DNA of 64,000 nt, from contig CM048849.1 of NCBI GenBank assembly GCA_026545225.1, positions 14,453,541-14,517,540 of the forward strand, read 5' to 3'. The DNA comes from Cornus controversa. Lineage: Eukaryota > Streptophyta > Magnoliopsida > Cornales > Cornaceae. Positions within the stretch are counted from its first letter, which is position 1. Each line of letters opens with the position of its first letter. Positions 46,836 to 57,780 of the stretch are shown here, piece by piece. The notes beneath the pieces are model-generated. The model was not told where the DNA came from and made no database searches. It worked only from the letters and a program-made list of their open reading frames with translations. The translations under genes and the position numbers were made by a program.

Positions 46836-48093
46836 ACAACCTTGTACCCCAACTGTTGTACAAAATACATTGAGTGTGGTTCAGCACGATAATCGAGAGT
46901 TGCGTGCTTCTAGCTCGTAGAATGAAGTTAATCCTGGTGGTAATCAGGGGAGTGTTAAGAATAAGAATGGTCGATTTGGAGGCCGTAGAGGAAGTTTTCG
47001 GGGGCGGAATCGTGGAAAAGGATGGACTGGAGGGAAGTTCAGATCAGATCTCGGTGGCTATGGTGGTCAGGGTGGTCGGTTTGGGGTCACTGGATGAGAA
47101 GTTTGAATTCTTCCCTCCTGAAAGTGAGGATGATGGAACTGTAGTATCTCCACCTTCAAAGGTTCCTGATGGAGGTTTGAATGACTGGAATGCAACACTT
47201 GTTGGCTACTTTGTTGATCGGAAGCTTCCTTTCTTTACTGTGAACAATATTGCTTGTAAAATTTTGGGGGAACCAGGGACTTGTTCATGTCTTGGGAATT
47301 AATAAAGGTTTCTTTTTCTTTAAATTTCAGAGTCAACATTGTCGCGATACTGTATTTGAGAATGGTCTATGGCACTTTCTAGGGCGACATATGGTTCTTA
47401 AGAAATGGCGAGGAGTTACATAAAGACAAGCTTGAAAAAATTCCTCCATGAATTAAGTTGTTTAATGTTCCTATGGAATATTGGACTACGAAGGGTTTGA
47501 GTTATCTGGCTAGTGCATGCTGAAGAAGAGGGTGAGTTTTGCTCGTGTATTCGTGGAGGTCAGCCCGGAGGAGTTAATCTCTGATTTCAAGTTGAAACTG
47601 AAAAATGGGAGTAAGATACTTATTTTTGTTGAATACCAGTGGAAGCCGGTTATTTGTACTGAATGCTATAGTTTTGGGCCCACTTCTCAGAGGTGTGACT
47701 TGAAGAAAATTGAGGGTTCTATGTTAACAAATGATGGGGATATGCAGCAGGATGGTGGGTGGACTACTGTCAGTAATAAGTCTAATAAGAAATTGAATGC
47801 TATTGAGAAGGGTCTTTCAATTTGTCCCAACAAATTCGAGATTTTGGACACTTTAGCTGAAGATGTTATTGAGGATGTGTTTGATAAAGTGAGTGCTTGC
47901 TCTGGGGTTGATGTTACAAAGGATGTGTCTGATCAAGTAAATACTACCTCAACTGTGGCTAAGCCTTCTTCTGAGGAAATGTTGGTTCACAATCCTCTGA
48001 CAGCTGTTGTTCCTACAAAGGCTAATGAATTGGTTATACCAACTATTGTGAAGGGTGTTGGCCAGGTTACTATGAATAAGACTGATTTTGGGG
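46836..48093 (+). pseudogene. LINE ORF1, plus-strand element, first copy
   Basis: It begins inside ORF1 (TLSVVQHDNRELRASSS, the same wording as the minus-strand ORF1 at 56400), then a Gly/Arg-rich region, FEFFPPESEDDGTVVSPPSK and ATLVGYFVDRKLPFFTVNNI (DUF4283-type start), WHFLGRHMVLKKW, KGLSYLAS, LKKRVSFARVFVEV and the CCHC knuckle CTECYSFGPTSQRC (His replaced by Pro). The frame 47517-48116 carries the second half. Frameshifts occur near 47090, 47310 and 47415, and a deletion removes GIPLYVDSLT relative to the second copy. It breaks off at NKTDFG, where a poly-T run marks the minus-strand LINE. Confidence 0.85.
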
Positions 48094-49325
48094 AAAAAAA
48101 AAATTTTTTTTTTTGAAAGGTAAGTGGTTTAGATTCAATAACAAAGTCAATATACAGATTGACTTGTGGCATACCCCAAGGGGGATGAACAATTCTGGAA
48201 TCCCCAGGTCCACCATATATACAAAAGCCAGAACCAAAATCTATAACGAATAGCGATCAACCCAACAAGTATATTACAAAACAAACTGCAAGTGAACTTC
48301 AGTAAAGCCCCATTCCACACATAAACCATCATAAAACTAGAGTAGTACATACCAAGAGTCCTAGCCCACCAAATTGACCCCCCAATACACACATCCCATA
48401 CACTTCATCCAACTACCATAGACAATGTACTCCTTGTGGCTACTTAAAATGACATAGTTCTTGAAACCAAAGTAACCCATACCAGCTCACATGAGGCAGC
48501 AACAAACCATCAGAAGGCCCCCGTTCCACGGATAAGGCAATGGAACACAGTTGGTAGAGTACCAATGCATGCAGCAAGCACAGTACCCCAGCAAACATAT
48601 AATACACCAGCAACTGTAGCACCTGTTTAAATTTGTGATCATTCTGTTTTCTTCCCCCACAAAATGAACACAGATGGTAGAGTAACAGGCACAGAAACCC
48701 ATCAAAATAGACATAAACAGCAACTGCAGCAAGATAGGAGTAAAACAATCTTCCGATGTATGCAGATTAAACCAGTTACAGTACCACAGCAGAGTAGAGC
48801 AACTATAGCACCTGATTAGATTAATCATCGTCCTGTTTGCTTTCCCCATCAGCTGACAGAATATGCATAGAAGGCATTCCCAACATGTCTGTCAAGCCAT
48901 CAAACCATTCCAACAATATAAAATAAACCAAGATGGATACCAGCAGCTCATAAGCCAAGGCCCTGTCATCTCCTCCTCCAATCCTCTAGCACCCAGCAAA
49001 TCAGAACAACCACACTACAACTCCTCCTACACCACAACCCCAACAACAGCAAAGCCACAAACCTGGTGGAACAACTAAGCCACAAATTTGTGCAGCAAAC
49101 AAAATCGCACGAGAAACATCCAACCAGAGTAGCAGCAAAACCACAAAACTGGTGTGAGTGCCTGCCCCTCCATCACCCGATACATCAGGGCATGACCCGG
49201 CTGCCGATCTACAGCCCCCCGCAAAATTGCTCATCTAGCTTCCACTCATTGCACCTGCAAATCCTCAACACAAACAGAGAAAATTGGTGAACATGATTCA
49301 AGCAACTGCTCATCCTCCAGTTCTC
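48094..49325 (-). mobile_element. duplicated 3' end of the minus-strand LINE
   Basis: It opens with an A10/T11 junction (48094-48114; the T run is the poly-A tail in minus sense), then GAAAGGTAAGTGGTTTAGAT. It is CA-rich on the plus strand and shows no ORF. From 48966 to 49325 it matches 50117-50526 closely (CATCTCCTCCTCCAATCCTC, GGTGGAACAACTAAGCC, CTCATCCTCCAGTTCTCC). The 840 bp between 48126 and 48965 have no counterpart in the second copy. The open frames at 48147-48849 (minus) are unrecognised 3'-UTR frames. Confidence 0.7.
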
Positions 49326-49971
49326 CGGACTACGAAGGGTTTGAGTTATCTGGCTAGTGCAGTGGGTATTCCTCTCTATGTTGATTCGTTGACCTTGCTG
49401 AAGAAGAGGGTGAGTTTTGCTCGTGTATGCGTGGAGGTCAGCCTGGAGAAGGAGTTAATCTCTGATTTCAAGTTGAAACTGAAAAATGGGAGTAAGATAC
49501 CTATTTTTGTTGAATACCAGTGGAAGCCAGTTATTTGTACTGAATGTTATAGTTTTGGGCACACTTCTCAGAGGTGTGACTTGAAGAAAGTTGAGGGTTC
49601 TGTGTTAACAAATGATGGGGATATGCAGCAGGATGGTGGGTGGACTACCGTCATTAATAAGTCTAATAAGAAATTGAATGCTATTGAGAAGGGTCTTTCA
49701 ATTTGTCCGAACAAGTTCCAGATTTTCAACACTTTGGCTGAAGATGTTATTGAGGATGTGTTTGATAAAGTGAGTGCTTGCTCTGGGGTTGATGTTACAA
49801 AGGATGTGTCTGATCAAGTAAATACCTCAACTGTGGCTAATCCTTCTTCTGAGGAAATGTTGGTTCACAATCCTCTTAAAGTTGTTGTTCCTACAAAGGC
49901 TAATGAATTGGTTATACCAACTATTGTGAAGGGTGTTGGCCAGGTTACTATGAATAAGGCTGATTTTGGGA
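49326..49971 (+). pseudogene. LINE ORF1, plus-strand element, second copy
   Basis: The frame 49284-50078 is open across it. KGLSYLASAVGIPLYVDSL, LKKRVSFARVCVEVSLEKEL, FKLKLKNGSKIPIFVEYQWK and an intact CCHC knuckle CTECYSFGHTSQRC are followed by a hydrophilic tail ending NKADFG. It is a near-identical tandem duplicate of 47482-48093. The reading after 49971 is minus-LINE tail and not part of the protein. This copy is the better preserved; ORF1 resumes at about 56889 (KIIGSL) beyond the inserted LINE. Confidence 0.85.
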
Positions 49972-50990
49972 TTTTTTTTTTTTTGAAAGGTAAGTGGTTT
50001 AGATTCCTGCTGCATCCACTGGTTACTAGAGGTACGAGGAAATTCTTCATTTTAGTAACCCTGTACCTAACCTCTTGAATAATACAGGCTTTGAAAGCAA
50101 CAAATGGTAGATGCAACATCTCCTCCTCCAATCCTCTAGCACCCAGCAAATCAGAACAACCACACTACAACTCCTCCTCCAACGCCACAACCCCAACAAC
50201 AGCAAAGCCACAAACCTGGTGGAACAACTAAGCCACAAATTTGCGCAGCAAACAAAATCGCACATGAAACATCCAACCAGGAGTAGCAGCAAAACCACAA
50301 AACTGGTGTGAGTGCCTGCTCCTCCATCCCTCCATCGCCCGAAACATCAGGGCATGACCCGGCTGCCGATGATATACAGGCCAAACCCACCCCCCCCCCC
50401 CCCCCCCCCCCCCCCCTGCAAAATTGCTCTTCTAGCTTCCACTCATTGCACCTGCAAATCCTCAACACAAACAGAGAAAATTGGTGAACATGATTCAAGC
50501 AACTGCTCATCCTCCAGTTCTCCACCCCCCAGAAAATCAGAACATGCTGCTTCTGCCAAGGATCTAACTGCCGACCCCCCAGTACACTTTCTCAAGCAGC
50601 CTCCAACCAGGGCACCAATGATCACAGAAAAAATGCAAAACAGACCAGAAGAATAGCCGCTGAACCTGGTTGGTACACATGCACCACCGCAAACAATAAC
50701 ACCACCACCAGGCATCTGCATAATCTACTGCCCCCAAACCAAACTGCTGTCCCCAAACACAGATAATAACAACACCCCAACCTCACCCAAAACCTGAGCA
50801 CCAGTTATAACCTGTATATGCTGGCCCAGTCTAATCCACAGCAGACTGCCAAGGAGAGGATACCACCTGCAATCAATAGCCACACCCCCACACCAGTAAA
50901 CAGAAAACAACACCTCAACAACCCTTTGAGAAAAATTACTACAAAACATCCTTAAGCAGAACCAGGGCCTTCCCAACAAAATCATGGAGC
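49972..50990 (-). mobile_element. 3' UTR and poly-A tail of the minus-strand LINE
   Basis: A 13-T run at 49972-49984 is the poly-A tail in minus sense. The CA-rich plus strand up to the ORF2 stop near 51010 is the GT-rich 3' UTR. A homopolymer of 27 C lies at 50390-50416 where the duplicate at 49220 has only six C. Confidence 0.7.
50390..50416. repeat. 27-base poly-C run
   Basis: Uninterrupted C from 50390 to 50416, expanded compared with the duplicate segment (six C at about 49215-49220). Confidence 0.85.
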
Positions 50991-51009
50991 AAAGATTACC
51001 TCCGGCAGC

Positions 51010-53200
51010 CTCTATTCGACTCTAATCCATTGATTAACAGTAGATCTTGGCCAATTCCATGAAGACGTCAGCTTACATCTGTCCACACAGATAATAGCAG
51101 CCTTAATACTCTCCCAGTCTCTAAATTCAGCCTCAAGGATTCTTTTATTTCTCTCATGCCAGATTTCATAGATAGTAGCTGCAAGAGCCAATTTATTCAC
51201 CACTGAAACCATAGTCTTCCCTTTAAGAGTTAAGCAAGCCCACTGCAGAATACCCTCCCAACAGACTTCAGGCCACTGCATAGCACCCTTTACTGAAATA
51301 GATTTCCACAACCTATTGGTAAAGCTGCATTCAAAAAAAAGATGGTCCCTATCCTCCACCCTACTTCTACAAAATACATGGGTACCATAATTCAAAACAC
51401 CCCATTGCATAAGCTGCTGCGTCTGAATTCTCTTTTGGATCACTACCCACAGATTAAAAGCATGCTTAGGGATATTTGAAGGAAACCACACAAGATCATT
51501 CCAATCAACTCTATCGTGATGTTGCCTCAGATCTTCCCAAGTAGACTGAATGGAAAACTCACCCCTACTCAGTTGCCAAATAATCTTATCAGGCCCACCA
51601 CAAGGCTGAAACTCATTAGGAATACCTCCCCTTAAATCCATCCATTCCAGAGTGTTAGTTGAAGGCCACACCCAGCTTTTGTTTTGAATAACTGAAGCAA
51701 CCATTTCATGCTCCCCAAATCCAGCATCAGTGAGCATCCTCACACAAAGGGCCGCAAGGAAGCCAATAATCATACCATAGTGAGGTTAACAACCCATCAC
51801 CAACCTGATGTTGAACATACTTTCTACACACACTTCTTAGGTTCAGCAATTTCCGCCAAGTCCAAGAGTATTCAGCTGGCAAATTCACACTCCAAAAGTT
51901 TCTATTTCTTAGTAACAGTTGTTTCACCCACTGCACCCAAATAGATGAAGACTCTGGCTGAATCACCCTCCACAAATGCCTGGCCATAGCAGCATTGTTC
52001 CAGGTAACCACATCCTTCACAACCAAACCCACCTCATTTGTTGGTGTGCACACCACTGACCAAGAAACCTTTTCTCCACCAGTGGACAAATCTGACCCTT
52101 TCCACAAGAATTTCCTCATTATCGCAGCAATCTCCTTCATAACAGCCTTAGGCAAAACAAAAGTTGATGCCCAATAAACTTGAGCAGAAAACAGAACTGA
52201 TCTAATTAATTGCAGTCTACCAGCAAAAGATAGTTGCTAGTCCAACTCTGAACTTTAGAGGTAATCTTATGAACCAAAGTTTCACAATGGTCAGCCTTCA
52301 ACCTGGTAGATAGGAGAGGCACCCCGAGGTACTTAACAGGCAGGGTCCCTTGCTGAAAGCTCAAAGAATTAAGAATTTCATCCCTAATCCCATCTGGAAC
52401 ACCCGAGCAAAACATTACACTCTTACTATTATTTGGCATCAGGCCTGAAACAACACCAAATTCATTGAGCACAGACATTAGCAATGCAACAGAACTTGGA
52501 ACTCCTGCAGAGTACAACATCAAGTCATCAGCAAAAACTAAACTTGATGTGGCTGGGTTACCACACTTCTAGTGATATTGGAAATCACTCTGAACAATTC
52601 TGCATCTCAACATTCCAGTCAAGATCTCCGTTCCCATGACAAACAAGTAAGGAGACATTGGGTCCTCTTGCCTTAACCCTCTCCCACTGGCAAAATACCC
52701 TTCCAGACCTCCATTAATATTGACAGAGAACTTAGCTTTAGACATACACGTCATAATCCATCGAATCACCATATCAGGAATATTAAAAGCTTTCAGAGTA
52801 GCTTCCATAAAGGACCACGACACTGTGTCATAAGCTTTCCTGATATCCACTTTGAGGGCAACCCTTGGGGGCTTCAAATCTCTATGATAGTTTCTCATTA
52901 GCTCCTGGGCTAGCAGAACATTATCTGCAATACTTTTGCCAGGAATAAAAGCCCCTTGATTAGGACTTATAGCTTCTGGCAAGACAAGCTTCAACCTATT
53001 AGCAATCACCTTCGCAATGCACTTATATATAACATTGCACACCAATATAGGTCTAAAATCTGACACAAAAGTTGGATTTGCCACTTTCGGGACAAGGGTG
53101 AGGATAGTGGAATTCACCTCTTTCAACAACTTCCCCGAGTCAAAGAATGATTTAATTGCCTTAACCACATCAGTTCCAATAATAAACCACTACCCACCTT
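51010..53200 (-). pseudogene. LINE ORF2 (minus): RT and zf-RVT, endonuclease deleted
   Basis: RT starts abruptly at IIGTDVVKAIKSFF (about 53190) and continues NRLKLVLPEAISPNQGAFIP, VALKVDIRKAYDTVSWSF, GRGLRQEDPMSPYLFVMG and the catalytic FADDLMLYS (about 52535-52510), then LPVKYLGVPLLSTRL. After a decayed stretch (52210-51780) the C-terminal zinc-binding domain reads NDLVWFPSNIPKHAFNLWVV, HVFCRSRVEDRDHLFFEC, and the ORF ends near 51012. Stops near 52570, 52210 and 51780 make it inactive, but the FADD catalytic residues are kept. The whole endonuclease and the first part of RT are missing because ORF1 is joined straight to RT. Confidence 0.92.
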
Positions 53201-54505
53201 GCCAGCTTCCATATCATCACCTTCACTTGTTCGGATGTTCTATGCACCCCGGTAGCAAGCTGCATTTCTTCAATAGCACAATCGCCACACATCCCATCTC
53301 CATCATCATCACATTCAAGCACCTTAAAGGAATTAGAAGAACACACAAACTCAGGAACTAGCACACTAAACCCCACAGCTAAACCCCTTGATTTCTCTGC
53401 CGAACCTACCCACTCCTGTTGCACAGGCACAACCTCAGAACTACCCTTGCCATTGTAAGCACACTGCTCAGCCCTCCTCTTAGGTGTCGTCTTAGCTACA
53501 GTGGTCCACCTCTGTTCCTGCTCCACCTCCTTCGCAACAACAGGGAGAAAATCAGTCCCCTTCACAGGTTGCTACATAACACAACTAGTTCCCTTATGCC
53601 CAAAACTGTGACATTCTGAGCATATCATTGGCTTCCATTGATAATCCACATAAATCGGAATCTTATTACCATTCTTCAGCTTCAGTTTGAATTCAAAATT
53701 TAACTCCTTCTCCGGGCTAACTTCCACACATACTCTAACAAAACTCACCCTTTTTTTCAATAAAGTCAGAGAATCAGCATAAAGAGGCACCCCTACTGCA
53801 CTTGCAATATAACTCAGACCCTTCACAGTCCAGAACTCCATAGGAACATTGAACAGCTTAATCCATAATGGAATCTTGTCAAGCTGATCCTTATGCAGTT
53901 CCATCCCTTCATGCCATTTCTTCAGAACAATGCGTCGCCCCAAGAAATGCCACGGGCCTTGCTGAAACACAGCATCCCTATATTATCCGTTCCCAACACC
54001 TCCACAAGCCCCTGGCTTATCCACAACTTCCGAGCTATATTGTTAACAGTGAAGAATGGCAGCTTTCTCAACAAAATACCCCACTAAAGTGGCGCACCAC
54101 CCCTCCACAGCCCCTTCAGCAATCTCTAGAGGAGGAGAAACAACAGTCTCATTTTCCTCATTTCCTAGAGGAAAGAATTCAAAATTTTCATCCTTCAATT
54201 CAGGTCGACCCGCACCATCTATTGGGTTAAGGCCATTCTCATCTTTAGTAGCCCACGTGCCATGCTCGTGACCCTCCTCATCCACAGAAGGAGCCCCTAT
54301 CAACGGTGGGAACATCGCTTTTGTAGGGACAACCGAGCCCATAGGATCCTCCATGCGGCCCTCCACCCTTTTAGCATGGCTAGCAAGCGCTCCCTTCACA
54401 TGCATGTGCTAGATAGGCGCGTCAGATCTACGCGCCACCCCACTCCCGGAATTGCTCACAGAAGCCCCAGATTGACCACCATGACCACCATAGCCACCAT
54501 GCTAA
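53201..54505 (-). pseudogene. LINE ORF1 (minus), central and 3' part
   Basis: Read from 54505: a Gly-rich region (GGYGGHGGQSG), FEFFPLGNEENETVVSPPLE, ATLVGYFVEKAAI, then 53970-53572 with GPWHFLGRRIVLKKWHEGME, KIPLWIKLFNVPMEFW, LKKRVSFVRVCVEV and the CCHC knuckle CSECHSFGHKGTSC, and a hydrophilic C-terminal part (53565-53210, QRWTTVAKTTPKRRAEQ). Frameshifts occur near 54045 and 53570. It has the same protein architecture as the plus-strand copies at 46836 and 49326. The N-terminus lies beyond the inserted LTR at 56170-56593. Confidence 0.88.
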
Positions 54506-54510
54506 GAGAG

Positions 54511-56169
54511 TGTAGGGGTCCTTTGTTGATTAAACAATAAACAAGTAAATAAATGGGGTAGTTAACACAACTATGAGGGAGTCAGAGAGTATCTTAACCA
54601 GAGGGGAAACAATTAGAGCTAGTCAATGGGAAAGATCGTGAGGGTAGGGCCTGCTTTGCCATTATCACAGAGTTCTCTATTTATAGAAAGTCATTGGTCT
54701 CAGGTCACCCTTGACGGGTCGGAGGTACCTAGGTTATGAGTATTCTAAGCACCTAAAATGTCACATCCTTTCTTTTGCATTGAATGCCTCCAGTCATCCT
54801 TTAGCGGCGGTAGTTGGCTGCATTAATTACTCTTTGCCAGAGCATTAATGGTGATGGTAAGAGTCTCTGCCATAGCAAAGCATCGCTCACTGTTCCACTA
54901 ACTAGGCCCTTTGATTTAGTTGGGCTTTCTCTATTGTTCATCCTCCAATCCAAAACCCTTTTGAGCATCCCATTAGGACCCTGTTACGTGACTGCAAGGG
55001 GTGGGACCTACCAATCCCTACTCTTGTAGCGCTGTAGGGTTTGTTTGTTCATTTGGGGGATTTGCTCGTATACTTAATGCTTATGGGTGATGTTCGAAGA
55101 GCAAAGAAACTTCGTGGTTCAAGTCAGTAGTGTTGGGGAGATAGGTCTCAAGGCTTACGTGATTGTGCTCGAGGGATAGGTCTCGAGGCTTTGGTGTTTG
55201 TGCTCGAGGGATAGGTCTCGAGGCTTTGGTGTTTGTGCTTGAGAGATAGGTCTCGAGGCTTTGGCGTCTGCTCGAGAGACAGGTCTCGAGGCTTTGGTGT
55301 CTGTGCTCAAGAGATAGGTCTCGAGGCTTTGGTGACTGTGCTCAAGAGATAGGTCTCGAGGCTTTGGTGACTGTGCTCGAGAGATAGGTCTCGAGGTTTT
55401 GGTGTCTTCGCTCGAGAGATAGGTTTCGAGGCTTTGGCGACTGTACTCGAGAGACAAGTCTCAAGGCTTTGGTGTCTGTGCTCGAGAGATAGGTTTCGAG
55501 GTTTTAGTGATTGTGCTCGAGAGATAGGTCTCGAGGCTTTGGCGTCTACTCGAGAGATAGGTCTCGAGGCTTTAGTGACTGTGTTCGAGAGATAGGTCTC
55601 GAGGCTTTAGTGACTGTGCTCGAGAGATAGGTCTCGAGGCTTTGGCGTCTGCTCGAGAGATAGGTCTCAAGGCTTTGGTGACTGTGCTCAAGAGATAGGT
55701 CTCAAGGCTTTGGTGACCGTGCTCGAGAGATAGGTCTCGAGACTTTGGTGTCTTCGCTTGAGAGATAGGTTTCGAGGCTTTGGCGACTGTGCTCGAGAGA
55801 CAGGTCTCGAGGCTTTGGTGTCTGTGCTCGAGAGATAGGTCTCGAGGCTTTGGTGACTGTGCTCGAGAGATAGGTTTCGAGGCTTTGGCGACTGTGCTCG
55901 AGAGACAGGTCTCGAGGCTTTGGTGTCTGTGCTCGAGAGATAGGTTTCAAGGCTTAAACTGTAGTGCTCGAGTAGTGGGTTTTCAGGACTTAGATGGTAG
56001 TGTTTGAGCAGTGGGCTTTGGGCCATAGTGCTCGAGGAATGGGCCTCGAAGTTCAGACCGTGGTGCTCGAGCCCTTTTGATGTGGGCCTCTTTCGCTTGT
56101 GATATGGTTGCCCTGGTGGCATAGATTGACTCGTCAACCTTCTTCTTAAGTCATATATTGACACCCACA
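54511..56169 (-). mobile_element. solo LTR candidate, 1,659 bp, in LINE ORF1
   Basis: In minus sense it starts TGTGGGTGTCAATATATGAC and ends GGACCCCTACA (TG...CA). The flanks are GAGAG (54506-54510) and GAGAA (56170-56174), a 5-bp TSD with one difference. LINE ORF1 reads through on both sides (Gly-rich region). A TATA box (TATAAATA, minus, 54678-54685) lies near its 3' end. No primer site or coding region follows. About half of it is a 35-bp minisatellite. The open frames inside are repeat artefacts. Confidence 0.65.
55138..55957. repeat. 35-bp minisatellite, about two dozen units
   Basis: The unit GCTCGAGAGATAGGTCTCGA GGCTTTGGTGACTGT (35 bp, some 32-33) repeats about 24 times head to tail. 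Each unit holds a 7-bp inverted repeat CTCGAGA/TCTCGAG with a 6-base loop. Because 35 is not a multiple of 3, three units make a 35-residue peptide period and all frames stay open. Confidence 0.92.
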
Positions 56170-56593
56170 GAGAAGAACCGACCCCAGTCCAATTTCTACC
56201 CATTTCCATCCATACAACCCCTAAAATTACCTCGACGACCAAATCGACCATTATAATCCCTGGAATTTCCACGAACACCCCCATCCTTCAGTGAACCATT
56301 TATCATCTTCGCACACTAGCTGCTTTTGACTCGCAATTTTCTAGTTGAACCACACTCAACTTCTGCGGATTCAACTCGCAATTTTCTAGCTGGACCACAC
56401 TCAGCATATTCTGCAGATTTAGCATCTCTCGACTCGCTTGACTCACCACATCAGACTCATCAGGCATAGATTCATCATTACAGAAAAACTTAGACAAGCC
56501 CTTTCGATCTCCTTTAGCATCAAATTTCAAGTTCTCATCCTCCACACAAGGCTCATCAATCTCATTAATGAGATCCATAAAATTAAAACCCAC
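56170..56593 (-). pseudogene. LINE ORF1 N-terminus (minus-strand element)
   Basis: ATG at 56593-56591 gives MGFNFMDLINEIDEPCVEDE, an acidic N-terminal region with SKFFCNDESMPDESDVVS, then LSVVQLENCE duplicated by a ~46-bp tandem repeat (56329-56420), a stop, and a Gly/Arg-rich stretch into the LTR insertion at 56169. It continues as the ORF1 at 54505-53201. Confidence 0.7.
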
Positions 56594-56874
56594 ACAACAA
56601 TCAAACCCCTACAAAACGCACAAAACAGCTCCCAAAAAACTACCGACACACAAATCGGCACCCAAACACCACCGAGATATGCACTAGAAAACAATTTCCA
56701 CCCCAAAAAAAGAGATTGAAACAGTAGTACCGCTTACTCGTAGATGACACTACAAAATTGATTCTAAGAGCTTAATTCTAAGGACCTTGTAAAGACACGC
56801 ATCCCCCTAGAGAAAGAAAGTTAGTGAGAGAAGCTCTCAAAACTAACCCATCCTCCAAAACATCAGTGGTCTTA
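56594..56874 (-). promoter_or_regulatory. 5' UTR/promoter region of the minus-strand LINE
   Basis: Non-coding sequence between the ORF1 ATG and the 5' end of the element. The 5' end is placed at about 56874 because TCATTTTGCGAAAA (56875-56888) resembles TGATTTTGGGGAAAA at the other junction (48083-48097), a probable imperfect TSD. L1-type LINEs carry an internal promoter here; no motif was identified. Confidence 0.5.
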
Positions 56875-56888
56875 TCATTTTGCGAAAA

Positions 56889-57218
56889 TTATTGGTAGCT
56901 TGCTTACCTCTAAAAAAGATAATATTGTTAAACAATCTCATGCTTTAAGTCTATGAGAGGTGCTTTCATTGTTCCTCCAAAGACGGGGGTTGGAGATGAA
57001 AATTGAGAGGTTTTTTATCATCTATAATTTGCTATGATATTTGGTATATGGAACATTAGGGATTTAAATCACCCCAGTAAGCAATCTGAAGTTAGAAGGG
57101 TTATTCGGAAGTTTGCTTGGAACATAAGAATAGTGTTGTTTTGAATTCTATTTGTAAGGGTTGGTGTAATGTAAACAACTATGCTCATGCTGCTAGTGGT
57201 AGAATATGTTGACTGTTA
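56889..57218 (+). pseudogene. plus-strand LINE: ORF1 end and start of ORF2
   Basis: ORF1 resumes with KIIGSLLTSKKDN and ends near 57007 with FIVPPKTGVGDE in another frame. ORF2 starts at ATG 57034: MIFGIWNIRDLNHPSKQSEV and RRVIRKF is the APE endonuclease opening. It is cut at about 57218 by the hAT-like insertion. Confidence 0.75.
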
Positions 57219-57427
57219 CAGTGTAGATGCTTGAGGGCCCGAAAATTTTTGGACTTGGGTCCTATATATTGAATATCGGGCCGGGCCGGGCCTGAGCTGG
57301 AATGCAAGAACCCAAATTGAATTCGGTCCGGGCCCGGGTTAATGTGTTGGCCAGCCCGAAGTCCAACCCGAGCCCGGCCCAAATTAGAGAACCAGAGCAA
57401 CCCGATACCTAATAGTAAATATAAATG

Positions 57428-57492
57428 TAGCTAAGAGGAATTGAACCTTAGCAAGAAGGAAATGTGTGGTAACACTCTAACCATCAGGGCAT
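57428..57492 (-). repeat. tRNA-like sequence (SINE head or tRNA remnant)
   Basis: The minus strand has an A-box-like TGGTTAGAGTG (57483-57473) and a B-box-like GGTTCAATTCC (57447-57437) with ~25 bases between. A proper acceptor stem is not evident, so it is not called as a tRNA gene. Confidence 0.5.
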
Positions 57493-57780
57493 CAATAACT
57501 TATGCTTTTTATATTGACCTACAATTATATTTAATCGCTAATATAACTAGTATAAACTTTTTTTTTTGGGATTGTTAATAGTACTTCAACGATATTAGTT
57601 TCCATGAGAAGGTTACTCTACCACATTTTTACCATAAGGACATCAATGACTTATGCGTTTTATTTTAACCTACAATTATATTTAATGGCTAATATAACTA
57701 GTACAAACTTTTTTTTATTGTTAATAATACTTCAACGATATTAGTTTCCATGAGAAGGTTACTCTACCACATTTTTACAA
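57481..57780. repeat. ~150-bp tandem duplication
   Basis: 57481-57632 and 57633-57780 are about 90% alike, each ending CCATGAGAAGGTTACTCTAC CACATTTTTAC. The first copy begins within the tRNA-like sequence. Confidence 0.85.

Noticed and set aside
48147-48849. Minus-strand open frames as a membrane protein
   Set aside because: They lie in the CA-rich 3' UTR-like part of a LINE and have no starts, domains or counterpart in the second copy of the duplication.
55138-55957. CRISPR-like array of 35-bp repeats
   Set aside because: The units are directly contiguous with no unique spacers, and the context is plant LINE and LTR sequence. It is a minisatellite.
55155-56284. Long open frames with repeated SLETYLSSTDTKASRP-type peptide
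   Set aside because: They arise because a 35-bp repeat without stops cycles through all three frames; the period is 35 residues in every frame and on both strands.
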